Position numbers and translations under genes: made by a program. The notes below the pieces were generated by a model, which ran no database searches, was not told the origin of the DNA, and saw only the letters and a list, made by a program, of their open reading frames with translations. Positions 23,276 to 35,247 of a stretch of 64,000 nucleotides of DNA are shown piece after piece. Every line of letters begins with the position of its first letter. The first letter of the stretch is position 1. This stretch comes from Ligula intestinalis (lineage: Eukaryota; Platyhelminthes; Cestoda; Diphyllobothriidea; Diphyllobothriidae), in assembly GCA_036362985.1 (NCBI GenBank), contig JAYGXS010000004.1, positions 40,617,557 to 40,681,556 on the forward strand, written 5' to 3'.

Positions 23276-25139
23276 ATTATTTTTTTGGCTTAGGAATAAT
23301 TTATTTTATGAAAGACAATGGAATAGCAAAACCGACTTTACGACAGGTTAATTTTTTAGGGCCTTGCATAATTGGTAACAAAGGAGGACTTTATAATACA
23401 ACGAAAAATCAATGGAACACAATGACAAATACAGCACACCAGTACTTTGTGGTTCGTCATTTTTTATCTAAAATTGCTGTACTTTGGGTCGATGCGGAAA
23501 CTATGAAGTGGTCGACGTTGGACTATGTTAGGTAATTACTGAGCTCAAAATTTTGCTCTCGCGATATTGGGAAATCTCATTTGATTAGTGCTCATACATG
23601 TATATGTAAAATGACTGACGACAAGGGCAAGGAATGATCATTTCTGGCCCATTAACCGTAATCAGGCAGCTATATCGAAGCCCAGGAGTAACACCACCCA
23701 CTGTTCTAACTCGCAACTTGTTATTTATAGTTTCAACGATCTAAGCGCTACGCTATGGGCTCGTTGTCCTGTTGCTTTCTATCGGGAATACGACAAATGA
23801 AGGATTTGAGCTCACCGATCAGCTATGGATTTTCCTCGCCTTATTCTACACTGGAGCTCGCTGTCTCCAGTCCCGTCATCAGAAATTGTAATTGCAGTTT
23901 CCCTTATCTTTTCGGCCCTAGAATGAGCTCCGACGCATAGCTGAAGACTGAGTTGCGAAGCCAATCAGTGAGCTCCCATCAATCATTAGAAAGAGATTTT
24001 AGCAAGAAGAAAATGTTTTGGTGGCCGCCGGCGAAAAGGCCAACTGTGGCATGAACTTAGACTATCATCCTAAACCTCTATTTAGTGGTGAACATAAGCT
24101 TTATCTTGCAGTGTTACAGTGTTCTTCTGACGTCGGTGACTGACATCGTAACCGAAGGCGTTTTTATGATGCCCATGAGCGCCTGGTTATTTACTGACGC
24201 GTCGTATTTTCAAATATCCACTCCAATTTCTATCAGGACCTTTTATTAGTTAGGCGAATGACTTTATATCAAGAACTGATTGACGCGCACTGATTCGTAT
24301 AATCGAGTTACATGTATAGTAATCATTATACAATTGCCTTCTTAAGCATTTCAGTTGAAACGCTGTTCTATGTTGTGTAGTATTAAACGGATACATCTTA
24401 AATCATAGAACTGGAGATGCTGCTACACGATAAACTAATCAAAGGTTTAAACAGGGGAATATGGGAGCAGACTCACATTTTCTAACGCACAACGCATAAT
24501 CCTGGTTTTTCTAAGGCAATTTGCCAACGGCTCCATGTCGCCGAGTATTAAAAGCACAAATCGCGCTATTGTTCTTTTAGTGCGTTAGAGGACCATAATG
24601 GAGTCATTAGAATGGATTGAGCTTTCACTAGCCGCAGTGGCGTGTTGGGAACTGATTTCAGTACACTTCATTCGTTGTCGACTCATTTGGCAGGCAAGAA
24701 TTGAGCTGTTTCATTTTATTCCATTAAAAAACGAAACATTGCAGTATTATGCACAACTAAGCGCCCTTTACTAACTGAATTTGCAATAGCAGCAGGTAGT
24801 AGCTCCATCGGAGCTTAACCCAGTAGCCTCCACTACTATGCTGCCAATCATAAGAAACCAATTAGTTTACAGTTACCATCACCTCACAAAAGAGTGTCCT
24901 TTTAATCAGGCTTCACGCAACCTCTTTACAATAGCCACATGATGTATCATGACAGAATTGCATGTGCCAACATGCGCTCTCCCGTTCATTCAGATTACCC
25001 GAAAGAATCGATTCAAGAGCCTTCAGTTAAGCCTTTACGAGTAAAACCCACACCTGCGTCTGCGACAGCGACGCGATGCCAGTCACACAGCGCTATAAAT
25101 TATGGTGGTAGGTATTTGAGCCGAAAGAAGTGGAATCAC
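23276..25139. other. Unannotated stretch
   Basis: Short ORFs only (for example 23308-23535, plus). No domain, repeat or splice structure that I can support. Confidence 0.45.
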
Positions 25140-25235
25140 AGATACAAGCGAAAATGCGGGTCCGAGGAAGTGACTGAGAAGAAGACAACTCGATCGCTGG
25201 GACAATACTTCGATTCGCCTGACCCGTCACCGGCC
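25140..25235 (-). repeat. Penelope-like terminal fragment (P4 type)
   Basis: The plus strand reads CGATCGCTGGGACAATA followed by TTCGATTCGCCTGAC, the reverse complement of the P4 terminal unit downstream of its ribozyme core. The core itself is lost here (CCTGACCCGTCACC). Confidence 0.6.
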
Positions 25236-25647
25236 TTATTGACCCTGTGCTGACACCAGACTTGGGCGGGCGTGGGCAGAGATAGTGTGGTGCGCAGTGT
25301 GCAAGTCTACCATCCTTTTAAACTAATCCCGATGTAAGCCACTACCCCTGTACCCCCATACTGTGACAAACACAGTTGCTATCGTCGAAATCGACAGTCC
25401 AGCTGTTTAATTTTGCCAGTCCATGCGTCTCCGTCTAGTACTGATCGTCTGCACTTTTTTCACCTTTATCACCACATGACACATGTGATGGACGTTGTTT
25501 CTGGTGACGTTCGAAACACCAGTTGCCCTACCAACATATATTTAAAGCGCTACACGCTCCGAAACGGACATTCCCGTTAGGAGGCAGTTTTATAAGAAAT
25601 TTGAAGATAGAGAAGCATTAGATTCGATCACTGCGACCGCACTTTTA

Positions 25648-25692
25648 TACACCTGACGTTTCGACCTCCGCCGCGGATACCTCTTCGGAGCC
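25648..25692 (-). ncRNA. Degenerate hammerhead-like ribozyme (P3b)
   Basis: Minus strand GGCT-CCGAAGA ... GAA-ACGT-C-AGG. The second core base is C where U is required. The palindromic ACGT and the cleavage-site C remain, and TCCG/CGGA can form part of helix II. Confidence 0.45.
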
Positions 25693-26400
25693 ATAAGCAG
25701 AAAATAGTAGTAGAAACGGATGATACATGCACAGAGAGTTGCAATATTTATAGGATACAGTCATTACTGCACACATATGATGATCAGCGACAATTAACGA
25801 TAATTTTCCTCAAGTGCGTGGATTGTTTGATGACTGGCATGCGGACCATGACCTGCTGAGCTTGCATCATGCGTGGTGGAATTGGACGTGATGATTGCTA
25901 GGCCAGCTGGTTCCCTGCTGTTTGCGTAAGACGATTTGGGGGCCTGTGCGTTCCCACGTGACTAATTGTCTTGGCCAAATTAAACCTCAGCACCGAATAT
26001 GGACTAGGCAAGTCATTGCACTTGTTTATCGAGTGGGGGCCCGTGAACCATTACTCAAGTAATTCTCAGCTCACCCGATTGTGATAATTTCGGCCTCATC
26101 AAATTTGAATATGTGGCCAGGTCTCGTCGAATGAGCCACGACTTGAGAAATGGCATAATTTCGTCGCACTGCTGCGGCGTGTTCAGCAATTGGCATCTTG
26201 CGAAGTCTGCGAGTTTCACTGCAGCCACACTGCAGCGAACCAGAAGATAAAGTTGCCGGGATACAATACCTTCAATAAGTGTTCAGAGAAAATTGATACC
26301 TGCGCAACTTCGTCAACCGGTGCTTGCGCAAACGAGATGCCACGAGTAATTACGATCTACAGTATGTTGTGTGAAGAGTTGCCGAAGTCGGTGAGTTGAT
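25648..26400 (-). pseudogene. Penelope-like element P3b, GIY-YIG C-terminus (broken)
   Basis: On the minus strand 26230-25880 encodes the end of a PLE GIY-YIG region: CGCSETRRLRKMPIAEHAAA, then VRRNYAISQVVAHSTRPGHI, FKFDEAEII, and in another frame LIWPRQLVTWERTGPQ. The segment AEHAAAVRRN...SQVVAHSTR...GHIFKFDEAEI is typical of PLE endonuclease C-termini. Several frameshifts disable it. Its 3' side carries a degenerate hammerhead-like motif (25648-25692). Upstream RT is not visible. Confidence 0.75.
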
Positions 26401-26519
26401 TATGATTACTTACATGTGCACCTTAACAGAATACTGGAATGAGAACTTCCCACCCGATTACTCACGGTGACCCAATGGTGACGCAGTTCTATGACGAGTA
26501 ACTATTCAGGTTTAAAAAG

Positions 26520-26585
26520 AAGGAGAAGATAGGATCTCTGGGATAAAACTTTTATCCGCCTGCCACTTCATGAAGTTTTGACTGG
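26520..26585 (-). repeat. Highly degenerate P4-type terminal fragment
   Basis: The plus strand GGATCTCTGGGATAAAACTT and CCGCCTGCCACTTCA parallels the P4 terminal unit read backwards. The ribozyme core is not preserved. Weak evidence. Confidence 0.35.
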
Positions 26586-27727
26586 CATTCTTCAATGAGA
26601 TTTTGATTAAAATAGATTATTCAGTTAGAATTGTAATTTCCACTCTGCAGCACAATCCACGTATATTTAAATCACATCAGAATGCTGGCCATTAAACAGA
26701 TTTGTTTTCAGCCACCCGAAGAAAAAGGGCTACTTAGTGGTATGGGTTTATTCACATTAGATTTTATATTTCCATAATTTCAAATATATTTTGGAGAAAA
26801 TATCCCTCAAAATATTCGTTCTTGGACAGAGTTTCAACTTGCATGTTTTGAAAGAGAATAGTTTTTGGTCTTAAACACCTCTTATTTTGACTTTTTGTGA
26901 CCTTGAAATGCCCATTCATCAACATCTTCATCCGCCCCCTTATACATTTTGCCTGTAACGTATAAACCATAGCTATAATAAACTGCAAATTTAATGTCTC
27001 CCAGACGAGGCCTTCTTATTAGTGCGTAGCTAAACGCCTTTTAGTTTGAAATCCCTCAGCATCTGTGAGAACAGGTCATAGTTAAAATTATAACGAAATA
27101 ATTTCATAACGAGGGAAAAAATATTCTGGCTATACGATGTAGTGGAATTTATATAAGAGTGGGATTCCCATAGGAAAAAATCCTACAAGAGAAGTGGCTA
27201 TTTTACAGGGGGTTCCCGTTGTCGGTGGACAAACAAGACGTTCACTTAAAAGCCGGCATCATGACGTGACAGCATAACCTGGGAGACAAATTGAGTTATG
27301 ACCTCCCTTAAGTAACATTTTCAGTCTTTCTACTTATGTTGCATGCGATAGCATATGCAATCGAAAATTGGGCTTTTTAGTTAAGTTTTAATTTTTGTTG
27401 TCATCAAGGCATTCATGTTGGTTGCTTTTAACCTTGACGGCTTTATGTATGACAAAAACGACTACGCCAATTTATAATGTCTGTGACTGTAACACTTACT
27501 TTAAAGCTATTTTCCACCAGCACCTGAAAGTCCGCCATTTTCAACCCTTACTCCGTGAGCTATTGAGGTATTGAGGCAAAATTTCTCTTGCGGCTGCTTC
27601 TGAAAATCAACAAGCAGATTGTCACAGTATAACTGACTATTTCCTGAAACGTTAGTGGAAATGATGAAAGGTGTTTCCTACTAGAAAATAATACTTTATA
27701 AGTTATGTGGTATTGATAATCTTGCAG
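26586..27727. other. Unannotated stretch
   Basis: AT-rich, with no supported gene. A minus-strand ORF (26764-26988, 74 aa) has no recognisable domain. Confidence 0.4.
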
Positions 27728-28141
27728 TGTAGGCTGCAGCTCTTTCCCTCGGGTTACGATATCGGCCTTAAAACGAGGCTGTTTCCAGCCACCAGCATAG
27801 ACCGCAGCTGTACAAAATATTGCATAGATAATGTGGTTTTAGTCGTTAAATTTCGATGTCCATATAAAGTCAAAGTCTTAGTAGATAAAAAGTATGACAT
27901 ATTATTGGTGATATTTAGTCCACAGCATATTGCGTATTTTTTAACATTTACTATCAAGGAAATGTATTCTGAATATAAAAGAATCTTTTTACTTTCGGAA
28001 TTATTTTGTACCCAAACTGTTGTTACATTTATTTACAAGGATTCCAAACTGCAAGTTATATTTTTTCAGCGTAAGCAAAATCAGGTATTTCCATATGCTG
28101 TTAAGAAGGTGCTATATAGAGCGCGAAACACGTTGCGGTGA
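27728..28141 (+). CDS. Unidentified exon-like ORF
   Basis: I do not recognise this protein. An acceptor-like sequence (ATAATCTTGCAG, ending at 27727) precedes an open frame of about 137 codons. The frame starts CRLQLFPSGYDIGLKT and has hydrophobic and aromatic stretches (DILLVIFSPQHIAYFL, EMYSEYKRIFLL). A possible donor (CAG-GTATTT) lies near 28085. The region is AT-rich, so the frame may be chance or an old transposon remnant. It could belong with the ORF at 29247-29561, but nothing in the sequence proves it. Confidence 0.2.
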   Translation, partial: CRLQLFPSGYDIGLKTRLFPATSIDRSCTKYCIDNVVLVVKFRCPYKVKVLVDKKYDILLVIFSPQHIAYFLTFTIKEMYSEYKRIFLLSELFCTQTVVTFIYKDSKLQVIFFQRKQNQVFPYAVKKVLYRARNTLR

Positions 28142-29246
28142 ATATGCGAAGCGTTGTATACATTGTTGCGTTCCATTTAGCCGAACTGGAAAGACTTCCC
28201 GTTACTTGCTTTCCGTAATCGCTCGCATCTTTCTCTACCGCCTGAAGGAGATGGGGGAAACGTCTTTACAACTTGTCTTTTGATCATAATTGGAAGGGTG
28301 CTTTTTTTCTATAAACTAAGATTTCACCTCGTATCTTACACTTTTTAAGATTAGCTACCCATTACTCCTTCTCAGGGCTGTGCAGGAAGTACTGCTATTG
28401 AATTTTATAAAGTCCAACGAAGTTGACACTAAACGTGCGTTGTTGTCTAATCTTGAACGAGTGAATGACTTTTTTATCGCAATGCACCAGTATATGTTTG
28501 TGATGATTCAAACCGTTCTTTGAAATGTCTTAGCCATTCATAAGGGAAGGTAGAACGTAATTGGGCTGTTATAAGAGCATAAACTCTACTCAAGTAGTGC
28601 CTTTTATGTCTTGCTTTCAAATCTAACCAAGGCCACCGAGGTGTTCGCAAATGGGTCAAATTAATTCTTCAAACTCATAAAAACGCGAATTCATATGGTC
28701 TTTTACTCCAAGCACAATCGGGATGTTGAATATACTGCTGCGAGTGTGGTCAAATAATTGGCTCCGAGATCAGCGGGTATACCCTCTTATAATTAAAGAA
28801 CACCAATGTTATATGCCCCAAAGGTTGTCTGCTTCTGAATCAGCCATGCAAATACGTGTTGTTCTTTTAACTTAATTGGATGACATAAGTAAAGTAAACT
28901 CTCAAGAGACTAAAATGACATTTGAAAAATAGGCTTGTATATCCACGACTTTAATATATGTCTTATTGAAAGTTTTAGTAGGTTGGCCGTTTCCTTTCTT
29001 AGGACTCCAATAGTATGAGATCCCTGATATTTTTTGCTTTATGATTGCTCGTCGTATACAGGATTGTTGATAATTTCAGGAATAGTTTCTTCGTTGGTGT
29101 CAGGCGTAATCTAAATCTAGCTACCTGGCAGATTCGAATACTCCAAGAAAGAAATATGGGTAGGGATAGTATATGTTGAATATGAAACAGTAAATGTAGG
29201 GAGTATGAGATAAAAACTACAAAAATATTGAAAATAACGGAAAAGT
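28142..29246. other. Unannotated stretch
   Basis: A minus-strand ORF at 28474-28659 (61 aa, rich in Arg, Trp and Tyr) is the only frame that stands out. I cannot assign it. Nothing else supported. Confidence 0.4.
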
Positions 29247-29561
29247 TTGGGGAATGGTTCAAAAAGTTTCAATCCTGTGGCTTGGAAGGAAGGAAGGATG
29301 TTGCTGACTCCGACTTCTCTTCGACGACTTTATCTTGCTTGGTCACGCGCTTTAGCTCAAAGAAATATACTCTATCAACTTCTAGAAAGGCAGATATGGC
29401 CTTTGAGCCAAAGATCAGCACTAAAATCTCGTACAATTGGAATGTCAGTTCCCACCCATGTGTTCAATTCATCACAGCAATGCCCATTTGACAGTAACAT
29501 AAATACCTGTCTAGTATTAGCATTTTTATTGCTGTTCAATCTTCGATACGTTTGGCATTAA
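29247..29561 (+). CDS. Unidentified ORF with C-terminal hydrophobic segment
   Basis: A 104-codon frame has a charged middle (RRLYLAWSRALAQRNILYQ, LLERQIWPLSQRSALKSR) and ends in a hydrophobic stretch, CLVLAFLLLFNLRYVWH, just before the stop. That pattern would fit the last exon of a tail-anchored or membrane protein. The start is not defined: the ATG at 29247 may lie inside an exon or an intron. No family recognised. Confidence 0.22.
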   Translation: MGNGSKSFNPVAWKEGRMLLTPTSLRRLYLAWSRALAQRNILYQLLERQIWPLSQRSALKSRTIGMSVPTHVFNSSQQCPFDSNINTCLVLAFLLLFNLRYVWH

Positions 29562-30029
29562 CATTAGAGCCCCCACGTAACATGTAACACTCATCAACAA
29601 TGTTCACCGATTATTTTAGATTAACTTACTGCTTTTGGATAACTATGCTTCTTTGGTTCCCAAAAGTCCTTTTTATTTGTTTGAATTTTGCATCTTGTCT
29701 CTGCGTAACTTCACACTGTTTTACTGATTGTACGCATGGATGCATTTAGTTGTGAGTGTACTATTTAGATTTTACTAATCTTTTTTATATTAATATGGAG
29801 TATCAGTATCAGTATATTGAGGGATATGTAGGAAAAATTCCTTTGAGTGCCCTATTTGTACATATGGGCAGTGGTAGAATAAAACTTGTTTCTCAGACTG
29901 TTGGCGAGGCCAGTTGTCCTGTGTCATAGGATGAAAATAGAAGCAGACAGTGAAAAACCTCCTCAAGGATTTTAAGAGAAAAACTGTCGCTCTTGTGGGG
30001 GTAATGCGTGGGATTCAGGAGAAAAAAAA
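29562..30029. other. Unannotated stretch
   Basis: AT-rich, no ORF of note. Confidence 0.4.
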
Positions 30030-30390
30030 ACAACTTCAAAAGTTTATTACTCACTTTTATGGCACAAAACTTAGCAGATTTGCAAAATATAATTTTTAAA
30101 CTGATTTCGCTTTTCGTTTCCCAAATTAATGCGCTATCTCCTAAGTACACTAACCTCAATTTCACGGAAGCAAAATAAACTTTTTCGTTTTGTGAACAGA
30201 TATCATTAAAAAGTTTCTGCTCTTCAGATTTTTTCTTTTAAAGTGCAACATGCACACGCAAGAAGTTCTTTTCCGCAGCGTTTAATAGCATAGGAAATTC
30301 CGCAGATATCAACAAACGCTGGATTTTGCCCATTTTCGCATCTATTTTCTCGCAGTATTCTGATCTGAACGCAATTAAATACTAGTAAAC
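30030..30390 (-). repeat. AT-rich dispersed repeat D, copy 1
   Basis: Its reverse complement matches 59030-59350 over roughly 320 bp with scattered differences. The best-conserved block contains AATTTCCTATGCTATTA, then CGCTGCGGAAAAGAACTTC, and further on TATCTGTTCACAA. No coding capacity, terminal repeat or target duplication is obvious. Family unknown. Confidence 0.7.
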
Positions 30391-31179
30391 AGCATTTTGT
30401 GACCCAATTCAATCCAATGAACTAACTAAACAACCTCAAGTGTGCGTTAAATCCTCCAATCCACAACATTGCATCAGATATGCAATCTACTGTATCTATC
30501 GCCATTTACATTTATTGTCATCCTCAAGCCTATCGGGAATTTCTCCAGCGGCTCGAAGCGGACGCGAGTTGTCTTCAGGAGGTTATATGCTAGCGCTTCA
30601 ATCAATCTACCACTTGTGGATTACAGGTAAAGGACTTGATTACCATCGGTGGCCGCAACAAGAAGGAATTCATAAGGAACGTCCTATCGACAATCCTCGA
30701 AACATCCCTATGTTAACAAGTTACATGGGCTGCTTCCAAATACAAGCGGTCGTTCGTTCAAAGCCCACTGTACACAGTGTTCAATGGTTCATTTAAATTT
30801 TGTTTATTTCGTGCGGAAACTTTCCAACAAAATTGAAAGGTGCAAAGTTATTCCGAAGAAAATATTTGGAAGTCAAGGATGGTTTAATGGAACGTGATAC
30901 CGCTACGGCGGCCCAAGAACAGGACAGGATAAGGTAAGAAAAGTTTATTTATTTCATTTATAAAAACTACTTTGTTCCCCATGAAGAGGCTAATTCCGAT
31001 GGTTGTCCAGCAGTGTGTCAATCAAAGGACACGGTAAGTGTCATCGTATGCGCTGTGCTTAGTGCTTAATGCTTTTTGACGTCAATTTGTGTTTGTGCAC
31101 AAGCAGATAGTCTATAAATTATGGAATGACTTTTGGAACTCACGAATAGAAGCGAATATGCGTGCCCCTGGGTCTTGTT
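30391..31179. other. Unannotated stretch
   Basis: One 118-codon plus ORF (30440-30796) has no recognisable domain. Nothing else supported. Confidence 0.4.
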
Positions 31180-31560
31180 GTAAAGGAGAGGAAGACGCGA
31201 TCTCTGGAACGACAGTTTTATTCTGAGCTTTCAGCTCCATATGAGAAGCTATCGTCAGAGGAAAGGAGAACAGCAAGCGTCAGCTACGTATAACTAGGGT
31301 CGGTAGTGGGGATGGCATCTATTGATTGGTCCCTGTCCACGCCTTATCCATTATTACGTTATCTTATCGTGTCGCCGATGCGCGTCCCTGGAGAAACGGC
31401 GTATGACCTTGAAGTGATAGCCTGCATGCTCATAGAGGGACTGGGCCCTAGTTTCTCGTCGCGGGCACGGATGACAAAATTACAGGGCCTTCGTCTGACT
31501 TCACCTTACCAGCATCTCAAACTGTCCTTTTTAATTCTCCTGGTAGCTCCATTCGAACAT
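31180..31560 (-). mobile_element. Penelope-like 3' end (P5 type)
   Basis: On the minus strand the sequence ends with a hammerhead-like motif. It is followed by CGTTCCAGAGATCGCGTC and CTCTCCTTTACAAC, which parallels the P2 terminus (GTTCCAGTGATCGACC, TCTCCTTTACCAA). The region upstream to 31560 may hold the last codons of a PLE, but the reading is too broken to assign. Confidence 0.5.
31221..31266 (-). ncRNA. Hammerhead-like ribozyme (P5)
   Basis: Minus strand TTTCCT-CTGACGA-T-helix II-GAA-AGCT-C-AGA. Helix II pairs AGCT and C with G-AGCT around a short loop, with one bulged base. The catalytic boxes and the palindromic AGCT are intact. Helix I is short (CT/AG). Confidence 0.65.
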
Positions 31561-31649
31561 CCGTAAATCCATCTACATCAGGTAGACTGATAGCCTTCCC
31601 ATCTCAACGAAGTTCTCTGATTTTTCCACTGAAATAGCCTGAGGCCAGC

Positions 31650-34185
31650 CATTAGAGCGACGTGAATCAACAATCGAAGTCACCAGCGACCAAAAAGAAA
31701 GGTAGCGTAGTTCCATCTAATAGTGTGTTGCCTTCTCCTAGATTTACTAAGCTTTCACTGAAATCTTCTTTAAACCCTGTAAGTCCAATTTTTCGCCTAC
31801 ATGACTCGTTGGTTCGACCACCGAATACTCACAGGTGCCCTATTATTTATCCTGCACCTAGATATAAGCCTTTCCTAGATACCATTAATTTTTCTAACTG
31901 GTCTCAACTGGTTAGTACCCCAACAAGGCAGAATCATATCCTAGATCTGATTTTCACAAATAGTATTGCCCCTCTCTTCGTTGATTTTAAGCAGGAAATC
32001 TTCCAAAGTGATCACACATTGATTAACTGTTGCCTTCCGCTTCCTTCTACGGAAAAGGCTAGTGCTAGTCGTACCTATCATGCGTATGACCTCGCTGATA
32101 TTAGCTCAATCAACAATTTTCTTGACTCATTAGATTGGCAGAGCCTCTTCTCCATAAACGACGTGGCATATCTTTCTGAACTCATGTCGGTCGTTTCTAA
32201 TAAAATGCTGGAATTTGTGCCCACTAAAATTGCAAAACCCTACACACCAGAATCGACCGTCCCTCATTTTCTTTTGCCCAGACTAAAGAAATTGAGGAGG
32301 CAGCTGAAAGATAGATCTACTAGTTCGCTGTCTGTGCATCTAAGGATCGCAGAGATCTTTTAATTAGCGTCAAAGATTCGTCTTGCACGTGACCAGCACA
32401 GGGAATCTTGCGCCCTGAGCGAGTCAAACTCTGCAAAATCGGTTGCACAACTGTTTCGTCGTAGGGCCTCCGCAAAACGAGGAATTGAAATAGCCCCATT
32501 GCTTAATGAAAATAAAACATTTGTACTAGATGAGTCTGATAAGGCTGAATTATTCCATGCTTTCTTTGCGAAGCATTTTACGACAGAATCCGAACCGGTC
32601 CCGTCGTTTCAACCATACTCAGACAATACTCTCGGAAACATTGATTTCTGCATAGAATTAATTCGTAAGCAGATAATTTGTCTAAAAAACTCGCACTCTT
32701 TGGGAACTGATGGTATCCCCAATTCAGTTATCAAAAGAGTGTTGACCTTTCCCAAATTACTTAGCCATATATTTTCAGTCTATCTCTTAAATGGTTACTT
32801 TCCTGACACTCGGAAGACATTCATTATTCTTCCAGTCTTTAAATCAGGATCTCGTTCAGACATAAATAACTACCGCGGTTTTCATAAAACTCCGGCCCTA
32901 GCTAAACTTCTGGAGAAGATAATTTTTAAGCAAATTCTCGATCTTTGCCTAAAAATAAGCTTTTAAGTGACTCGCAGCATGGTTTTCTACCCGGAAGATC
33001 ATGCGAGACGTGTCACTTAGCTTTTCTTAACCACGTCATTTCCCTCCGTAACGAACAGTAATCCGTGGTTGTTATCTACTTTGACATGAGCAAAGCCTTC
33101 GACAAGGTACCGCACAGACGGCTTCTGGTAAAATTGGAAGCCATTGGCATCCGTCCCCCTCTCCTCGACTTCATTGATTCCTACTTCTCTAACCGCAGCC
33201 AGAAGGTCCTAGTAGGTAATAGTTACTCCACTTCTCAGCTGATCACGAGTGGCGTTTTTCAAGGCACTGTCTTGGGTCCTTTACTCTTCATCCTATACAT
33301 AATAGAAATTTCGACTGTTCTAAACAATTCACACAATCTCATTTATGCAGACGACCTCAAATGCATATACTCATTTTCTAAGGACACGGCAAGTATATGC
33401 GTTGATAAAATAAATGCGGACCTACTTACACTCTCACTTTGGAGTGCTACCTGGCAGATGGAAGTCTCTCCATCCAAGTGTAGTTTCATGTGTTTCGGTC
33501 CCGCCAAGCTTCCTCGTCCCCTAGTCTTTCAAAATACTCCACTTTTAGAACGATCCACTATAAAAGACTTAGGTCAAAGCTACACAAATAAACTAGCAAT
33601 GTCGCCTCATGCGGATCGAGTATCTGCGAAGGCTGCACAGATATGTGGCATTATATCACACCATTTCTTCCTGCTGGAAATAAAGTTACAACTTTATCGC
33701 ATGTATGTTCTACCCATCCTAGAATACTGCTGTCCCCTCTTTGGTCTAATGAATGCTTCTGACCGCATTGAAAATGTACAGAGGGTATTAACTCGCAAAA
33801 TATTCGCTCTTCCTCGATCCACTCTTTCTTATACGGAGAGATGTCAGTTAGCGAACATGACATTTCTTTGGGTCAGAAGACTCGAAGCGGGCCTCTGTTT
33901 CCTCTTTCGTGTTAACCCTACCCCATAACCTTCCACGAATCAACGCTCTCATTCCCGCAGATAGACCTTATGCCACTCGTAATTCCTCCAGGATTATTGC
34001 ACCTCCCTTAAGCTCCACTTCGAACCATTCTCACTTCTTTGCCTCCAAGTATGCCGTCCTCTGAAATAATATTCCCCTCTAAATTAGGATATAATCTAAC
34101 TTAACAGTTTTTAAAGTCAAATTACGTAAACACTTAACTTCGGAAGATATAAAGTCCTTGTTATCCGTTTCCTTCCCAAACACAC
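31650..34185 (+). pseudogene. LINE family A copy 2 (internal deletion, few stops)
   Basis: The ORF at 31662 fuses an ORF1-like lysine/serine start (MNQQSKSPATKKKG) directly to the end of the endonuclease (NFSNWSQLVSTPTRQNHILD, LIFTN), so most of the endonuclease is deleted. The linker follows, broken by a stop at 32361. The RT domain comes next, with a frameshift near 32960 and a stop near 33060: NSHSLGTDGIPNSVIK, NNYRGFHKTPALAKLLEKI, IYFDMSKAFDKVPHRRLL, GVFQGTVLGPLLF and an intact YADDLK at about 33345. The C-terminal domain (HADRVSAKAAQICGIIS, PILEYCCPLFGLMNA) continues in shifted frames to about 34185. The catalytic residues are present, but the element is not autonomous. Confidence 0.88.
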
Positions 34186-34806
34186 AACTTTTGGACTTTG
34201 AAAAGGGTCCCCCTGGTATCTGAGGTGGTTATGTTTACATCAAATTTGTTTCCATACATGTCTATTTCTTCCTCCTTTGAGTGAAATTTGCAACGATGTT
34301 TCGTACACTTCTCTGTCCAGTCATCATTGCCGTTTTCTCCATTCTCCGTTTTACAACCCTGACGATAGGCTTCATGGTCTTTAGTCATGCTCGTGGCGGT
34401 TCTGCTATTTTCGCCAGCTCGTCGCTAAACTCCGCAGTCTACATGGTCACATCTCCGGCGTTTCGTTGATGATCAGGTGACCTCTGCCGCTCCCTCATCT
34501 TCCTGACTCTGTTGTCCGCGATGGCCTCCTCCGGTCTCATCTCCCTGATGGTTGATCATGAAGCCAGTCGGGTGGTGTAACAATGGTGAACGGCAGCCTC
34601 TGCTGTTATATGATTTCTCCAATTACAAGAAGCGTTTCCAACCCTCATTCATTCTCATCAACAGTCCTGTCTTATTTGCACTACAATCAATCCTGTCAAC
34701 CAACCCCCTGAATTTTTTGAAGCAGTTTTTTCTCCTGCGTTTTGTTTTTTTTAAGCGGGGGTTCTCTGAACTCCACCCCAGCTTAAATGGTAGGAATTTT
34801 TTTGCT
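34186..34806. other. Unannotated stretch
   Basis: Short ORFs on both strands without recognisable domains. Bounded by LINE A and repeat C. Confidence 0.4.
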
Positions 34807-34879
34807 GCTTCCTCCTTAGTTCACCATGCGTTGACTACTATTTTAAAACGACGATATGTTGGTGAATATAAATTAATTT

Positions 34880-35076
34880 GCCAATACAAGCGAACATCCG
34901 TGTCCCAGGAAGCAATTGAGAAGAAAAAGAAGACTCGATCGCTGGGACAATATGTTTATTCACCTGACGTTTCGATATCCGTCGCAGATTCGTCATCAGA
35001 GACATGAGTATCAGATATCGAAACGTCAGGTGAATAAACATATTGTCCCAGCGATCGAGTCTTCTTCTTCTTCTCA
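34880..35076. mobile_element. 197-bp palindromic Penelope-terminal insert (P4 type)
   Basis: Two P4 terminal units lie head to head. 34919-34978 and 35011-35075 are near-perfect reverse complements (GAGAAGAAAAAGAAG, CTCGATCGCTGGGACAATAT, GTTTATTCACCTGACG). Between them is one ribozyme core (minus strand). The 12-bp target duplication shows that it inserted as a unit. No coding sequence. Confidence 0.85.
34961..35003 (-). ncRNA. Hammerhead-like ribozyme (P4)
   Basis: Minus strand GTCT-CTGATGA-C-helix II-GAA-ACGT-C-AGG. Helix II pairs GAATCT with GGATATC with one bulged A. Compared with the copy at 44881 one C-G pair becomes U-G, so pairing is kept. The palindromic ACGT is intact. Confidence 0.7.
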
Positions 35077-35247
35077 ATAAATTAATTTACCAACATTACT
35101 AAACGCTCCCGCTGTCTATGTGGTTGTTTCATGGAGAGCAGCGTTTATCAACCTTGTATTTATTTTTCCACAGCACTAAGTTTGCGATGACGAGGCCCTC
35201 CGGGCCTAAAATATAAAATTTATTTATTTATTTATTTATTTATTTAT

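Larger units (their letters stand above)
34807..35247 (+). repeat. SINE-like repeat C, copy 2, with a nested insertion
   Basis: Runs from GCTTCCTCCTTAGTTCACCA to a TTTA-repeat tail (about 35219-35247), the reverse complement of copy 1 at 6776-7000. It is interrupted at 34880-35076 by a Penelope-type palindromic insert flanked by a 12-bp direct duplication, ATAAATTAATTT (34868-34879 and 35077-35088). Without the insert and one duplication, the sequence matches the empty copy. Confidence 0.85.
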
